Origin: Planctomycetota bacterium
Lineage (GTDB): Bacteria > Planctomycetota > UBA1135 > GCA-002686595
NCBI GenBank assembly: GCA_012959785.1
Contig: DUCM01000014.1
Coordinates: forward strand, 186,001 to 250,000
Length of the DNA: 64,000 nucleotides
Direction of reading: 5' to 3'
How positions within the stretch are numbered: position 1 is the first letter of the stretch; the number at the start of each line of letters is the position of its first letter. Made by a program: the position numbers and the translations under genes. Of the stretch, positions 1 through 9,503 are shown piece by piece. Below the pieces are notes generated by a model. It did not search any database and was not told where the DNA came from. It was given only the letters and a program-made list of their open reading frames with translations.

Positions 1-1751
1 GTGTGCGCCGTCTCTTCGTCGCCCACGAGTTCCTCGGGGTAGTTCGGCTTCATGCGCGCGTCGATAAGGATTGGCGCGCTGAGGGCGGCGTGATTGTGGA
101 TGAGTTCGCTCTGCGCCGCGCACAGGTCGCGGGCGGGGTCAAAGCGGGTAAAGGTCGTCCAGAGGAAGTTCATCGTCGAGCGGACGGCCCGCTCGGCGTT
201 GTCGCTGAGCACCAAGAGCGGCCAGTCGGCAAAGGCCGGATCGCGCGCGATGTCACAGCCGGCGGCAGCATCCGCTGCAAAGCTGGGACCCTCGATGACG
301 AGGCATCCCGGCGCGAAGACGAAGACCTTCTGAACCCGCGACGAGGGCCGTCCCGTGAACTCGGTGGGCAATTCGCGGCGCTTTTCTCCGAGACCCAAGA
401 GGACCCCCTTGCTGCCCTCGTTTAGCCGCGGTCCCGCGTAATCGAGGGTGTCCATGGAGAGGTTCGGGAACAGGAAGAGATCGGTCTCGAACACGGCTCG
501 CTCGAGCACATGCACCAGTAGCGCACGAAAGTCCTTCAGGTCGGGTCCGCCGTCTACCGCCAGCAGGAACTTCGTCAGCGAGAGCTGTCCTTCCCCGAGC
601 ACGCGGAAGGCGCTCACCATGGCCTCGCGTTTGTAACGCTCCTTGACTCGCACTGCCGAGAGCGAATGGTAGCCGGTTTCGCCATAGCTCCAAAGGTCGG
701 AGACCGCGGGCATGACTAGAGGAAAGAGCGGCGAGAGCAGGCGTTGCAAGTAGTCTCCGATGAAGAAATCTTCCTGGCGTGGCTTGCCCACCACGGTGGC
801 GGGGAATACAGCGTCGTGCTTCTTCAAGAGTGCATCCACTTCGAATACGGGAAAGTCGTGAATCTCGGAATAGTAGCCGTAGTGGTCACCGAATGGCCCT
901 TCTGGGCGCCGCTTGTGGGCCTTGATGCGGCCCACCAAGGCCAGGTCGGCTTCGGCCACCAGGGGCAAGGGACCGACTGGATTGTCGGTCATCTCGAGCC
1001 GCGAACCGAGCATCAAGCTAGCGAGTAGCAACTCGGGCACATTTTCTGGCAGGGGGGCAATAGCCGAAAGGATCAGCGCCGGCGGACCGCCCAGCATCAG
1101 GTTCACCGGCAGGTCGCGGCCCGCAGCCTCGGCGGCTGCGAGATGAAAGCCCGCGCCGCGTTGGATTTGGATGTGGGCGCCGCAAGTCCTGTCGTCAAAT
1201 ATCTGCGCGCGGTACATCCCCAAGTTGTGTACGCCCGTCTCTGGATGTTCGGTGTAGACCAGAGGCAAGGTCAAGAAGGGGCCACCGTCGCGGGGCCAAC
1301 TCTGGAGCGCGGGCAGGTCTCGCAACTTGGGCTTGCGCTCGCAAATTTCGGTGACCGCGCCGGTTGCGCGCTGCTTGAGCCCCACCCGGGCCAAGGAGCT
1401 GAACAGTCCGCGGCGTTTCCAAAGGCCCGCAAGGCTGGGTGGCATGAATTCCTCGGGGAGCCGCGCCAGGTTGGCGATGAGTTCCTCGGGCCGCGGACCG
1501 AAGGCTAACTCCACCCGACGGGCCGTGCCGAAGAGGTTGGTTACGAGGGGCATGCACGCGCCCTCGACGCGGGTGAACAAGAGTGCCGGGCCTCCGGCGG
1601 CGATCGTCCGGCGGTGGATTTCAGCGACTTCGAGGCGAGCCGAGACCGGAGCCTCGATCACGGCCAACAGGCCCTCGGCTCGCAACACATCGAGAAAACG
1701 GCCCAGGTTCTTCGGAGCTGCGCCGGTAGCGCCAAGAGAAGGGCTCGACAT
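1..1751 (-). CDS. UbiD-family decarboxylase, partial at window edge
   Basis: The reverse strand is open from ATG at 1751 to the window edge, 583 codons with no stop, so the C-terminus is missing. The protein matches UbiD-type decarboxylases that use prenylated FMN: a motif NLGMYRAQ near residue 180, a glycine-rich segment LMLGGPPALI, and EGPFGDHYG near residue 285, which carries the family's catalytic glutamate. The visible length already reaches that of the long menaquinone-type UbiD proteins, so little is probably lost. The start is supported by AGGAG just upstream (plus-strand ctcct at 1754-1758). The substrate cannot be told from sequence; menaquinone or another aromatic acid is possible. 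The next gene is divergent, 439 bases away. Confidence 0.88.
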   Translation of the reverse strand, partial: MSSPSLGATGAAPKNLGRFLDVLRAEGLLAVIEAPVSARLEVAEIHRRTIAAGGPALLFTRVEGACMPLVTNLFGTARRVELAFGPRPEELIANLARLPEEFMPPSLAGLWKRRGLFSSLARVGLKQRATGAVTEICERKPKLRDLPALQSWPRDGGPFLTLPLVYTEHPETGVHNLGMYRAQIFDDRTCGAHIQIQRGAGFHLAAAEAAGRDLPVNLMLGGPPALILSAIAPLPENVPELLLASLMLGSRLEMTDNPVGPLPLVAEADLALVGRIKAHKRRPEGPFGDHYGYYSEIHDFPVFEVDALLKKHDAVFPATVVGKPRQEDFFIGDYLQRLLSPLFPLVMPAVSDLWSYGETGYHSLSAVRVKERYKREAMVSAFRVLGEGQLSLTKFLLAVDGGPDLKDFRALLVHVLERAVFETDLFLFPNLSMDTLDYAGPRLNEGSKGVLLGLGEKRRELPTEFTGRPSSRVQKVFVFAPGCLVIEGPSFAADAAAGCDIARDPAFADWPLLVLSDNAERAVRSTMNFLWTTFTRFDPARDLCAAQSELIHNHAALSAPILIDARMKPNYPEELVGDEETAH

Positions 1752-2057
1752 GGCTCCTGGATGCTTGCTCAAGGGGTCGGGGGCTCTTTGGGTCCAGCTT
1801 CGAGGGGAAGAGAAGCTGGCGCGCCTCCAAGATACGCTCGCTGGACCGCGCAGGTCCAGTAGCGGGGCCGTGAAGGGGGTCTGCTTCAGAGACCTGTAGC
1901 GAAACCTCGACAAGAGTGGCTTGTTGAGGGACGGTAGAGGGTGAGCCCTGCTCTCCTTGGCCCGGAATCTTCATGCAAACGCCCACCATGCTTCCCAAAC
2001 GGCCCCCTTCGGCAGCCTCTCGTTTCCTGGTGGCACTTTTCAAATTCTGCTGTCTAG

Positions 2058-2077
2058 GGCGACCCTGCAGGGTCGCC
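2058..2077. repeat. Perfect 20-bp palindrome in divergent intergenic region
   Basis: GGCGACCCTGCAGGGTCGCC equals its own reverse complement. It lies in the 439-base gap between the divergent UbiD gene (start 1751) and the DUF1800 gene (start 2191). No T-run follows on either strand, so an operator or a cruciform/hairpin element is more likely than a terminator. Apart from this I see no clear promoter or gene in 1752-2190. Confidence 0.6.
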
Positions 2078-2190
2078 TCCGGCGTCATCCTTCGCAAAAC
2101 ACCACCAGGAACCGAGTTGCTGTGTGTGGAGCCCGTTTGCGTGAAGATTCCGGGCTAGGGCTCCTCGGGCCAATTTCCCAAGACCAACCC

Positions 2191-3912
2191 ATGAATCTCC
2201 TCCTCCCCAGCCTGTTCAGCCTGCTCGCATTCCAGCCGGCTGGCGCCACCCCGGCCCCCGCTATTCAGGAATCTGCCCAGGAGTCCGCCCCACAAGAGGG
2301 CCTTTGGACCCGGCGCGCGGCCGAGCACCTTTTCAATCGCGCGGGCTTTGGGGCCACGGTGGCAGAAATCGAGCGCGCTCTGAGATTGGGTCACGAAGCG
2401 ACAGTGGATGAGCTACTCGATGGTGGCCGCGAAGCCGAACCCATTTTCTATGCCCTGATCGGCGAGGATCGCTTTGGAGGCACCAAGGGCCTCGATGAGG
2501 ATGCCCGGCGCGATGTCCGCAACCAGGTGCGCCGCGCCAACAAGAAACAAGAATCCACCTACACCGCCTGGTGGATCGACCGCATGGTGGCCGGCGACGA
2601 TCCCCTGCGTGATCGCATGACGCTCTTCTGGCACGGCCTGTTTACCACCAGCAGCCGGGATGTGCCGCGTTCCTTCGCCTTGATTCAGCAGCACCAACTC
2701 CTGCGCAACAACGCCATCGAGAGTTACGCCACCCTGTTGTATGGCATCGTGCGCGACCCGGCGATGCTCTATTACCTGGACAACACCAAGAACAAGAAAC
2801 GCAAGCCCAACGAAAACCTGGCGCGCGAACTGATGGAACTCTTCAGCCTGGGCGAGGGCAACTACACCGAAAATGATGTCAAGGAGGTTGCTCGGGCCCT
2901 GACCGGCAACCATGTCACGCGCCAAGGTGGATTCCGGTTCAATCGCAGGCAGCACGACCGGGGCCGCAAGACGATTATCGGTCAGACCGGGCTCTATGGT
3001 GGCAAGGAGGTGGTGCGCATTCTGCTCGAACAGGACGCCTGCTCGCGTTGGATCTCGGGCCGCATCATCGAATACCTTGAGGGCCGTTGGCCCGACGAAC
3101 AGCGCCACGCAGAGTACGCCGCGCGACTTCTAGAGGACAACTACGAGTTGCGTCCCTTCCTGCGCAAGCTGCTCCTCGATGAACGCTTCTTTCGCGAAGC
3201 TGTTGTGGGTACACGGGTCATGGCCCCGATCGATTTTCTCGTGGGCGTCGAGCGGCGCTTGGACCTGGATGTTTCGTCGCGCTTTGTCTTTCGCGCCAGC
3301 CGCGAGCTTGGCCAGACCCTCTTCCAGCCGCCGAGCGTAAAGGGCTGGGATGGCGGCGAGGCATGGATCACTACGGCTTCCCTGTTAGGAAGGGGAAATG
3401 CGGCCGGGATGATGTTGGGTGTTCTGGAAACCGATTCAACTTTTGATAGGGACAGCAGCGATCGCCCGAAAAACCCCGCGTCTCCCCGACGCGAAGATGG
3501 CAAGGGGTCCATGGACGGAGAGGGCGATGAGATGGACGAGCAGGACGAAGAGATGGAGATGGGGGATCGCATGGACAATGAAGACCGCGGCAGCCGGCGC
3601 ATCCCCCGCGGTTGGCGCTCCCTCAAGCGAGATCTGGGAACGAGTTATGAACCGCAGCTCAACCTGACTTGGCGACTCTCGCGACGCAATGTGAAAACAG
3701 ACGGCCAGATCGTCGAACTGCTGCTAAATGACCTCTTGGCCATTGAGGTCCCGCGCGAGACAAGTCTCGCTCTGACGGCTTACTTTGCATGGGTGCGCAA
3801 GGATCGTGGCCTCGAAGAGGGTCAGGTGCTTTCCAACCCCGGCGAAAGCGAACCTCTCCTGCGCGGCCTGGCGCACTTGATCCTGAGCCTTCCAGAAGCC
3901 CAACTGAACTGA
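2191..3912 (+). CDS. DUF1800 family secreted protein
   Basis: This 573-residue protein starts with a hydrophobic N-terminus (MNLLLPSLFSLLAFQ) that looks like a signal peptide, which is why ATG 2191 is preferred over an upstream in-frame start at 1957. The DUF1800 region spans roughly residues 33-420 and begins with AEHLFNRAGFGAT; it includes LARELMELFSLGEG and PPSVKGWDGGEAWI. A very acidic low-complexity insert (many D, E and M) lies near residues 440-470. DUF1800 proteins are usually encoded next to DUF1501 proteins, as here, where the next gene starts 8 bases downstream. The biochemical role of the pair is not established; export and a cell-surface or periplasmic role are inferred. Confidence 0.88.
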   Translation: MNLLLPSLFSLLAFQPAGATPAPAIQESAQESAPQEGLWTRRAAEHLFNRAGFGATVAEIERALRLGHEATVDELLDGGREAEPIFYALIGEDRFGGTKGLDEDARRDVRNQVRRANKKQESTYTAWWIDRMVAGDDPLRDRMTLFWHGLFTTSSRDVPRSFALIQQHQLLRNNAIESYATLLYGIVRDPAMLYYLDNTKNKKRKPNENLARELMELFSLGEGNYTENDVKEVARALTGNHVTRQGGFRFNRRQHDRGRKTIIGQTGLYGGKEVVRILLEQDACSRWISGRIIEYLEGRWPDEQRHAEYAARLLEDNYELRPFLRKLLLDERFFREAVVGTRVMAPIDFLVGVERRLDLDVSSRFVFRASRELGQTLFQPPSVKGWDGGEAWITTASLLGRGNAAGMMLGVLETDSTFDRDSSDRPKNPASPRREDGKGSMDGEGDEMDEQDEEMEMGDRMDNEDRGSRRIPRGWRSLKRDLGTSYEPQLNLTWRLSRRNVKTDGQIVELLLNDLLAIEVPRETSLALTAYFAWVRKDRGLEEGQVLSNPGESEPLLRGLAHLILSLPEAQLN

Positions 3913-3920
3913 GACCTAGC

Positions 3921-5144
3921 ATGCAATCGAACCAATCTAGGCACACAGATACGGCTCGCTTTGACCGCCGCTCCTTGTTCCGCGGAGGACTTGGGCTCGC
4001 CGGTGCTTTGGCTCTTTCGAGACCGGCCCAGGCGCTCTTTGGTTCTCGCCCGGAAGGGGACGACCGCACCTTGGTCCTGGTGCAACTCTCCGGCGGCAAC
4101 GACGGACTCTCCACCCTGGTGCCCTATGGCGACGATGAGTACTTCAAAGCGCGCAGGGTTTGCCGCGTGGACCCGGCGAGTCTGCACAAGATCGATCGCT
4201 ATCGCGGTTTGCATCCCGCCCTCAAACGGCTCTCAAAGCGCTATAAGGAGGGTGGCCTCGCCATCGTCCAGGGCATCGGTTATCCGGGCCCCAACAGGTC
4301 GCACTTCAAGTCTCTCGATATCTGGCACAGCGCCAATCTCGAGGGCCGCGTCCAGGACTCGGGCTGGATCGGAAGGCTTCTGGAGAGTCGCTGGAAAGAA
4401 AACAGCCTGCCCGAGTTGAGCGTGCATCTGGGCAAGAGCGTGCCCTACTCCTTGCACTCGAAGAGCCACCCTCCGGTGTGTTTTGAGATTCCTGAGAGCT
4501 ATCGCTGGGTTGGTGAAGCGCGCGCGTCCAAGGAACTGGAAACCGGTGGAGAAGACGATCGTTCCTCCGTACTTGACCGACTGCGTGGTGTTATGCGCGA
4601 CGCCCGGGCTTCCTCGGCACGCATCCGGCGCGCCGCTTTGAGCTACACCCCACAGGTTGAATACCCCTCCACCGATGAGGGCACGGCCATGCGCGCGGCG
4701 GCGGCCTTGATCGATGCACGCCTCGGCAGCCGCGTGATCTCCGTCGAATTTGGTGGCTTTGATACTCACACCGGCCAGCCGAATCGGCATGCGCGCTTGA
4801 TGTCCGGTCTCGATTCTGCCCTGGCGTCCTTTCTCGACGACCTTGAGGGCCGCAGTGCCGGCGAGAAGACCCTCGTTCTTGTCTTCAGTGAATTCGGCCG
4901 CCGCTTCCAAGAGAACGGATCGGGCGGAACCGACCACGGCAAGGCGGGCATCTTGTTCGCAGCCGGCGCTCCCGTCCAAGGCGGCCTCATTGGCGAGTAC
5001 CCTTCCTTGACCGATCTCGACGACAAGGACCTCGCCTACAACATTGACTTCCGGCGAGCCTACGCCAGCGCGCTCGACTGGCTGGGCGCCGACTCGCTGC
5101 CCATCCTCGGCGAAAAGTTCAACCCGCTGCCCCTTTTTGGCTAG
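3921..5144 (+). CDS. DUF1501 family protein with Tat-like signal
   Basis: This 407-residue protein has an N-terminal twin-arginine segment DRRSLFRGGLGLAGALAL followed by a hydrophobic stretch, typical of Tat export. It matches the DUF1501 family, a sulfatase/phosphatase-like fold: LVLVQLSGGNDGLSTLVPYG near residue 50, EFGGFDTHTGQ near 280, SEFGRR near 322 and GTDHGKAG near 335. The His and Asp residues in these motifs resemble metal ligands of alkaline-phosphatase-like enzymes. It starts 8 bases after the DUF1800 gene and is followed closely by a GMC oxidoreductase gene, so the three probably form an operon. The substrate is unknown. Confidence 0.88.
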   Translation: MQSNQSRHTDTARFDRRSLFRGGLGLAGALALSRPAQALFGSRPEGDDRTLVLVQLSGGNDGLSTLVPYGDDEYFKARRVCRVDPASLHKIDRYRGLHPALKRLSKRYKEGGLAIVQGIGYPGPNRSHFKSLDIWHSANLEGRVQDSGWIGRLLESRWKENSLPELSVHLGKSVPYSLHSKSHPPVCFEIPESYRWVGEARASKELETGGEDDRSSVLDRLRGVMRDARASSARIRRAALSYTPQVEYPSTDEGTAMRAAAALIDARLGSRVISVEFGGFDTHTGQPNRHARLMSGLDSALASFLDDLEGRSAGEKTLVLVFSEFGRRFQENGSGGTDHGKAGILFAAGAPVQGGLIGEYPSLTDLDDKDLAYNIDFRRAYASALDWLGADSLPILGEKFNPLPLFG

Positions 5145-5187
5145 GCTTCCGAGCGAAGAAACTGGCCCCAAGCGTCTGCGCCCCCGG

Positions 5188-6819
5188 ATGTCGCACCCAG
5201 AGAGAAGCCGCAAGATAGATGCGTGGGACTATGTGATCGTGGGCTCTGGGTTTGGCGGCAGCGTGTCGGCGCTGCGGCTCGTGGAGAAGGGCTACACCGT
5301 GTTGGTTTTGGAGAAGGGCAGGCGCTGGGAGCCCGAGGACTTTCCAAAGACCAACTGGCAGATCCGCGACTGGCTCTGGAATCCCGCCTGGGGCTTGCGC
5401 GGGTTCTTTCAGATGTCCTTTCTAAAGCACATCACCGTGCTGCACGGGGTTGGCGTCGGTGGTGGTTCGCTGGTCTATGCGAACACCTTGCCGCGGCCCT
5501 CGGAGCCATTTTTCAGGGCGCCCTCGTGGAACAACTTGGCCGATTGGCAAAGCGAGTTGGAACCTCACTACGCCACAGCCGAAAGGATGCTCGGTGCCGT
5601 GCGCAATCCGCGCTGGACCCCGGGGGACGAGGTCCTCGCGGGAATCGCCCGAGACCTTGGTCGCAGCGAGCATCACCACCCCACCGAAGTCGGCGTGTTT
5701 TTTTCCGAGCCGGGCGTGACCGAGGACGATCCCTACTTCGAAGGCAAAGGTCCCAGGCGAACCGGCTGTACTTTTTGCGGTGCCTGCATGACCGGTTGCC
5801 GCGTCGGCGCGAAGAACACCCTGGACCGCAACTACCTGTACCTTGCCCAGGAACTCGGCGCCCTGATCCAAGCGGAGACCGAGGTTGTGGCGGTTCGGCC
5901 TGCGCAAGGAGGCTATGTCGTGGAGACCCGTGCAGCGGGAGTGAGCGGCTCAAAGGATGTGCGAGCCAAGCAGGTGATCTTCGCCGGTGGCGTTATGGGC
6001 ACGATTCCACTCTTGCTTGAGATGCAACAGGATCCGGACGGTTTGCCGCAACTCTCATCGTGTCTAGGCGCCTTTGTGCGCACCAACAACGAAGCCCTTT
6101 ACGGATCGGTGACGCCGGATAGTTCGGTGGACTTCAGCAAGGGCGTGGCCATTACCTCGATCCTGCACACCAGCGAGCACAGCCATGTCGAGCCCGTGCG
6201 CTATGGCGCCGGCTCTGGCTTCTTTCGCTTGCTCGCGCTGCCCCTCGCGCCTGGCAGGAACATGGCGCAGCGCATAACTGCGGCCCTGGCTGGATTCTTG
6301 CGCCAGCCCTGGCGTTGGCTGCGGGTCCTCTTCGCCCTCGACTGGGCTCGACACACCCAGGTCCTGCTCTACATGCAGACCCTCGAGGGCACCCTATCGC
6401 TGGCGCTGGGGCGCGACTGGCGCAGGGCGTTCGCGCGGGGACTGGTCTCTCGCGTGGACGATCCCGCCCAGGCTCCGCAGGCCTTCATGCCCGAAGCCAA
6501 TGACCTCATCCAACGCTTCACCAAGAAGGTTGGCGGTGTGGCCATGTCCCTGGCTCCCGAGTTGCTCCTGGGCGTGCCGTCCACGGCGCACATCCTGGGC
6601 GGCGCCTGCATGGGGCAGACGGCGGCCGAGGGCGTCATCGACGACAAGCACCGCGTGCACGGCTACCCCGGTCTCTTTGTCATTGATGGATCTGCAGTGA
6701 GCGCCAATCCCGGCGTCAATCCCGCGCTGACCATCACCGCTCTCGCCGAGCGGGCCATCAGCCAGATTCCGGCCAAGGACAAGCACGGCCAAGAGGGTTC
6801 TTGCGGGGATCGCGGCTAG
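5188..6819 (+). CDS. GMC oxidoreductase (cholesterol-oxidase-like)
   Basis: This is a 543-residue FAD enzyme. The dinucleotide-binding motif VGSGFGGS lies near residue 18, followed by VLVLEKGRRWEPEDFP. The C-terminus has HILGGACMG and the GMC C-terminal segment PGVNPALTITALAERA. A cysteine cluster CTFCGACMTGCRVGAKN near residue 193 is typical of the bacterial cholesterol-oxidase-like subgroup. I chose ATG 5188 because it leaves a short N-terminus before the FAD motif. No signal peptide is obvious. It follows the DUF1501 gene by 43 bases and may share its transcript. The substrate is probably a steroid-like or other hydrophobic alcohol, but that is only family-level inference. Confidence 0.88.
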   Translation: MSHPERSRKIDAWDYVIVGSGFGGSVSALRLVEKGYTVLVLEKGRRWEPEDFPKTNWQIRDWLWNPAWGLRGFFQMSFLKHITVLHGVGVGGGSLVYANTLPRPSEPFFRAPSWNNLADWQSELEPHYATAERMLGAVRNPRWTPGDEVLAGIARDLGRSEHHHPTEVGVFFSEPGVTEDDPYFEGKGPRRTGCTFCGACMTGCRVGAKNTLDRNYLYLAQELGALIQAETEVVAVRPAQGGYVVETRAAGVSGSKDVRAKQVIFAGGVMGTIPLLLEMQQDPDGLPQLSSCLGAFVRTNNEALYGSVTPDSSVDFSKGVAITSILHTSEHSHVEPVRYGAGSGFFRLLALPLAPGRNMAQRITAALAGFLRQPWRWLRVLFALDWARHTQVLLYMQTLEGTLSLALGRDWRRAFARGLVSRVDDPAQAPQAFMPEANDLIQRFTKKVGGVAMSLAPELLLGVPSTAHILGGACMGQTAAEGVIDDKHRVHGYPGLFVIDGSAVSANPGVNPALTITALAERAISQIPAKDKHGQEGSCGDRG

Positions 6820-6866
6820 TTTTGGTGGGTTATGCGGACCCAGCCAGCGGGGAGGTCGTCTAATGG

Positions 6867-9425
6867 ATGTACTTCGACTCTTACTACCCAACAGTCACAT
6901 CCATGCTGACAGGCCGCCCCGTTCGCTTGCACCTACCGCTCATTGCCCTCGCCTTCTGCTTCCTGGCGGCTCTGTCCGCAGGCCAGACGGCTCGACAGAT
7001 GCCCACGCCGGGAGCGCCCACTCCCGGCGCTCCCCTGCTTGACGCCAGTGAGCCGGAAGAGCCCCAGGCGAAGCATGGCGAGCGCCTCGACCCAGAAACG
7101 GCCTACGGTCCGACCATCATCGAGAGCATGCAGGCCGTCATGGAGCGCGAGCGCCTGCAGCCTTCGTCCACGAAGAACCACAAGGCCCGCAACGGCGCCC
7201 AGGGCAGTTGGGCGGTGCCTTCAAGGCGCAAGACGGCAAACCCCCATTCAGGTGAGCACTACGCCATCAACAAGTGGGGCGACACGCGCATGTCGGTGGA
7301 GTTCGGCGAGCCGGTCTACTTCGGGGGAGCGTGGATTTCAGGCCAGGCGGCTCCCGTGCTCTGGGCCGCGGGGGTTCGCTTCCACGGCTATCGCGATGGC
7401 GAAAAGGTGGCCACCGGAGCCTGGCTTGAGAAGCTCAGCGAGAGGGGCGATTGGCTGGCGGCGGACTTCGAGAATGTGACTCGCATCGAGATCGAGGCCC
7501 GGCCCGTGTACCAGGGCTCGGGCTGGTACGGCCTGGACGACCTGACATTCTCGCTGCCCCCGGCAGAGGGTGCCAGCGAACGCCGGCGAGTCGTTGTGGA
7601 CTTTGATGACCTCTCCTACAACATGCGCCTCACTGGCAGTGGCTACGCCGGTCTCACCTGGCCCAAGGGCACCGGCGACTTCGAGATGGAAACCCAAACC
7701 GTGCACGCACCCAAGGTGCCCGAGTCGGCGGACATGGAGGAGATCGATGCCGTGACCACGAATCTCGAGTCGAGCTTCGGCGGTGGCGGGACAGCGCCTG
7801 TACTGAGTTTCTCTTTTGCAGGGCCGCACATTGGAAACCCCGGCGCGGGTTGGTTGCCGCCGGATACCAACGGCTCCATCGGCCCCAACCACTTTGTCGC
7901 CGTGGTCAATCAGAACCTGTCGGTCTACGACCGTGTAACGGGCAACGAGGTCATCAGCACGGGGCTGGCCAATTTTTGGAACACGCAGGGTTCCGCCGGT
8001 GATCCGCGGGCCGTGTACGACCATCATTCGAACCGCTTCATCATCATCGCGACGAACTTCAACACACGCCTGTGGCTTGCCGTGTCTCTGACCGATGATC
8101 CGACGGGTTCCTGGTTCAAGACCTGGGTGAATCTCTCCCAGGGCTCCGATTCGTCGAATTGGCCGGACTATCCCACCCTGGGTGTGGACGCCACGGGCAT
8201 CTACTCCGCTTCCTACATGGTGGGCGGCAATTCCATCAGCTTGTTCGCTATCGACAAGGCGCCGCTCTTGACCGGTTCCCCTTCTCTGGGAACGATCACG
8301 GCTTTTCGCAATCTGCCCTGGGAAGGCGCGGTTCACCCTGCGGTGACCTATGGCACGCCGGGCCGCATGTACTGCATATCGCGCCGCGGTTCTCAGACCC
8401 TGCGCCTGCGCTTCGTGCAGGGTCCCATGACAAACCCGACTTTGGTGGAGGCGGGTAATGTGTTTGTGCCCAACCACGGCAGTCCGCCGAACGCGCCGGC
8501 TCTGGGAAGCGTGGCGCCCCTGGATGCTCTCGATTGGCGTCCCATGAACGCGGTCTTCCGCAACGGATCGCTGTGGACGACCCATGGCGTTGCCTCGGGC
8601 GGGCGGGCGGCCTGCCGCTGGTACGAAATCGATGTGGCCAGCGTCGCCACCGCGCAGGTCGGAACCATCTCCGACCCGGTCATGTCCTACATGATGCCCA
8701 GCATCTCGGTGAACAAGGACAACTCGGTGGTCGTCGGTTTCTCAGGCTCCAGTCCGAACGATTACGCCTCGTCTTACACAGCCGGCCGCGTGGCCAACGA
8801 TCCCGCCGGGCAACTTTCGCCGCCGGCGATCCTGATGGCCGGAACCGCCCCCTACAACACCATCGATTCCAGCGGTGTGAATCGCTGGGGCGATTACAGC
8901 CTGACCAGTGTGGATCCCGTGGATGACACGGCGATCTGGACCATTCAGGAACACACCCGCTCACCGGATGCTTGGGGCACGCGCGTGGGCCAGTACGAGT
9001 TCCCCGTCACCTGTCCCGCACCGTCAAATTTCTGCGTGACTTCGGCCAACTCGGCAGGAACGGGAGCCGTGATGGGCTACGCAGGTGATGCCAGCCTCAG
9101 CACCAACAGCTTCTCGCTGCTCACCGTTGGCCTGCCGGCCAACCAGCCGGGGCTCTTTTTCTACGCACCGAACCAGACCGTGACTTTCTTTGGCGACGGC
9201 CTCTTGTGCCTCAGCGGTCAGATCGCTCGCCTGGGCGTGGTGGTCGCTGACCAGCTCGGTTTCGCCAGTTTCACGACTGATATGAACGCCCCGCCCTTCA
9301 GCGCTGGCCCCGGTCAGGTCCAACCCGGCGACATTCGCCACTTCCAATTCTGGTACCGCGATCCTGCTTTTGGCGGTGCTGGATTCAACTTGAGCGACGG
9401 CCTGACCGTGACCTTCTGCCCCTGA
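6867..9425 (+). CDS. Large secreted protein with planctomycete-type C-terminal module
   Basis: This 852-residue exported protein has a signal peptide around residues 20-40 (LIALAFCFLAALSAGQ). A GGGGAGG stretch at 6849-6855 favours ATG 6867; ATG 6903 would also leave an intact signal peptide. Residues about 110-240 look like a beta-rich domain containing YGLDDLTFS. The middle part, from LPPDTNGSIGPNHFVAVVNQ, has repeating beta-strand patterns reminiscent of a propeller. The last 130 residues after SNFCVTSANSAGTG form a separate module ending FNLSDGLTVTFCP. I recall similar tails on many secreted proteins of this planctomycete group. No catalytic motif is visible. A role at the cell surface or outside the cell is inferred. 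Confidence 0.8.
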   Translation: MYFDSYYPTVTSMLTGRPVRLHLPLIALAFCFLAALSAGQTARQMPTPGAPTPGAPLLDASEPEEPQAKHGERLDPETAYGPTIIESMQAVMERERLQPSSTKNHKARNGAQGSWAVPSRRKTANPHSGEHYAINKWGDTRMSVEFGEPVYFGGAWISGQAAPVLWAAGVRFHGYRDGEKVATGAWLEKLSERGDWLAADFENVTRIEIEARPVYQGSGWYGLDDLTFSLPPAEGASERRRVVVDFDDLSYNMRLTGSGYAGLTWPKGTGDFEMETQTVHAPKVPESADMEEIDAVTTNLESSFGGGGTAPVLSFSFAGPHIGNPGAGWLPPDTNGSIGPNHFVAVVNQNLSVYDRVTGNEVISTGLANFWNTQGSAGDPRAVYDHHSNRFIIIATNFNTRLWLAVSLTDDPTGSWFKTWVNLSQGSDSSNWPDYPTLGVDATGIYSASYMVGGNSISLFAIDKAPLLTGSPSLGTITAFRNLPWEGAVHPAVTYGTPGRMYCISRRGSQTLRLRFVQGPMTNPTLVEAGNVFVPNHGSPPNAPALGSVAPLDALDWRPMNAVFRNGSLWTTHGVASGGRAACRWYEIDVASVATAQVGTISDPVMSYMMPSISVNKDNSVVVGFSGSSPNDYASSYTAGRVANDPAGQLSPPAILMAGTAPYNTIDSSGVNRWGDYSLTSVDPVDDTAIWTIQEHTRSPDAWGTRVGQYEFPVTCPAPSNFCVTSANSAGTGAVMGYAGDASLSTNSFSLLTVGLPANQPGLFFYAPNQTVTFFGDGLLCLSGQIARLGVVVADQLGFASFTTDMNAPPFSAGPGQVQPGDIRHFQFWYRDPAFGGAGFNLSDGLTVTFCP

Positions 9426-9491
9426 GCTGGAGCGGAGGTTGGTGGGTAGGGTCCGGGGAACCTGTCGTTTTCCCGGCCCCCCCAAAAACCG

Positions 9492-9497
9492 TATTCT
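9492..9497 (+). promoter_or_regulatory. Candidate -10 element TATTCT, leaderless start
   Basis: TATTCT begins 12 bases before the ATG at 9504 and there is no Shine-Dalgarno sequence, so transcription would begin at or very near the start codon. No convincing -35 box is seen. Confidence 0.4.
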
Positions 9498-9503
9498 GGT
9501 GCC

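Noticed and set aside
3-425. Forward open frame at the left edge
   Set aside because: It lies opposite the UbiD-type gene, which is continuous over 1-1751 and has clear motifs.
7338-8585. A 415-residue reverse-strand open frame opposite the large secreted protein
   Set aside because: Composition (many His, Arg, Gly, Val) and lack of motifs fit an antisense shadow of a GC-rich gene.
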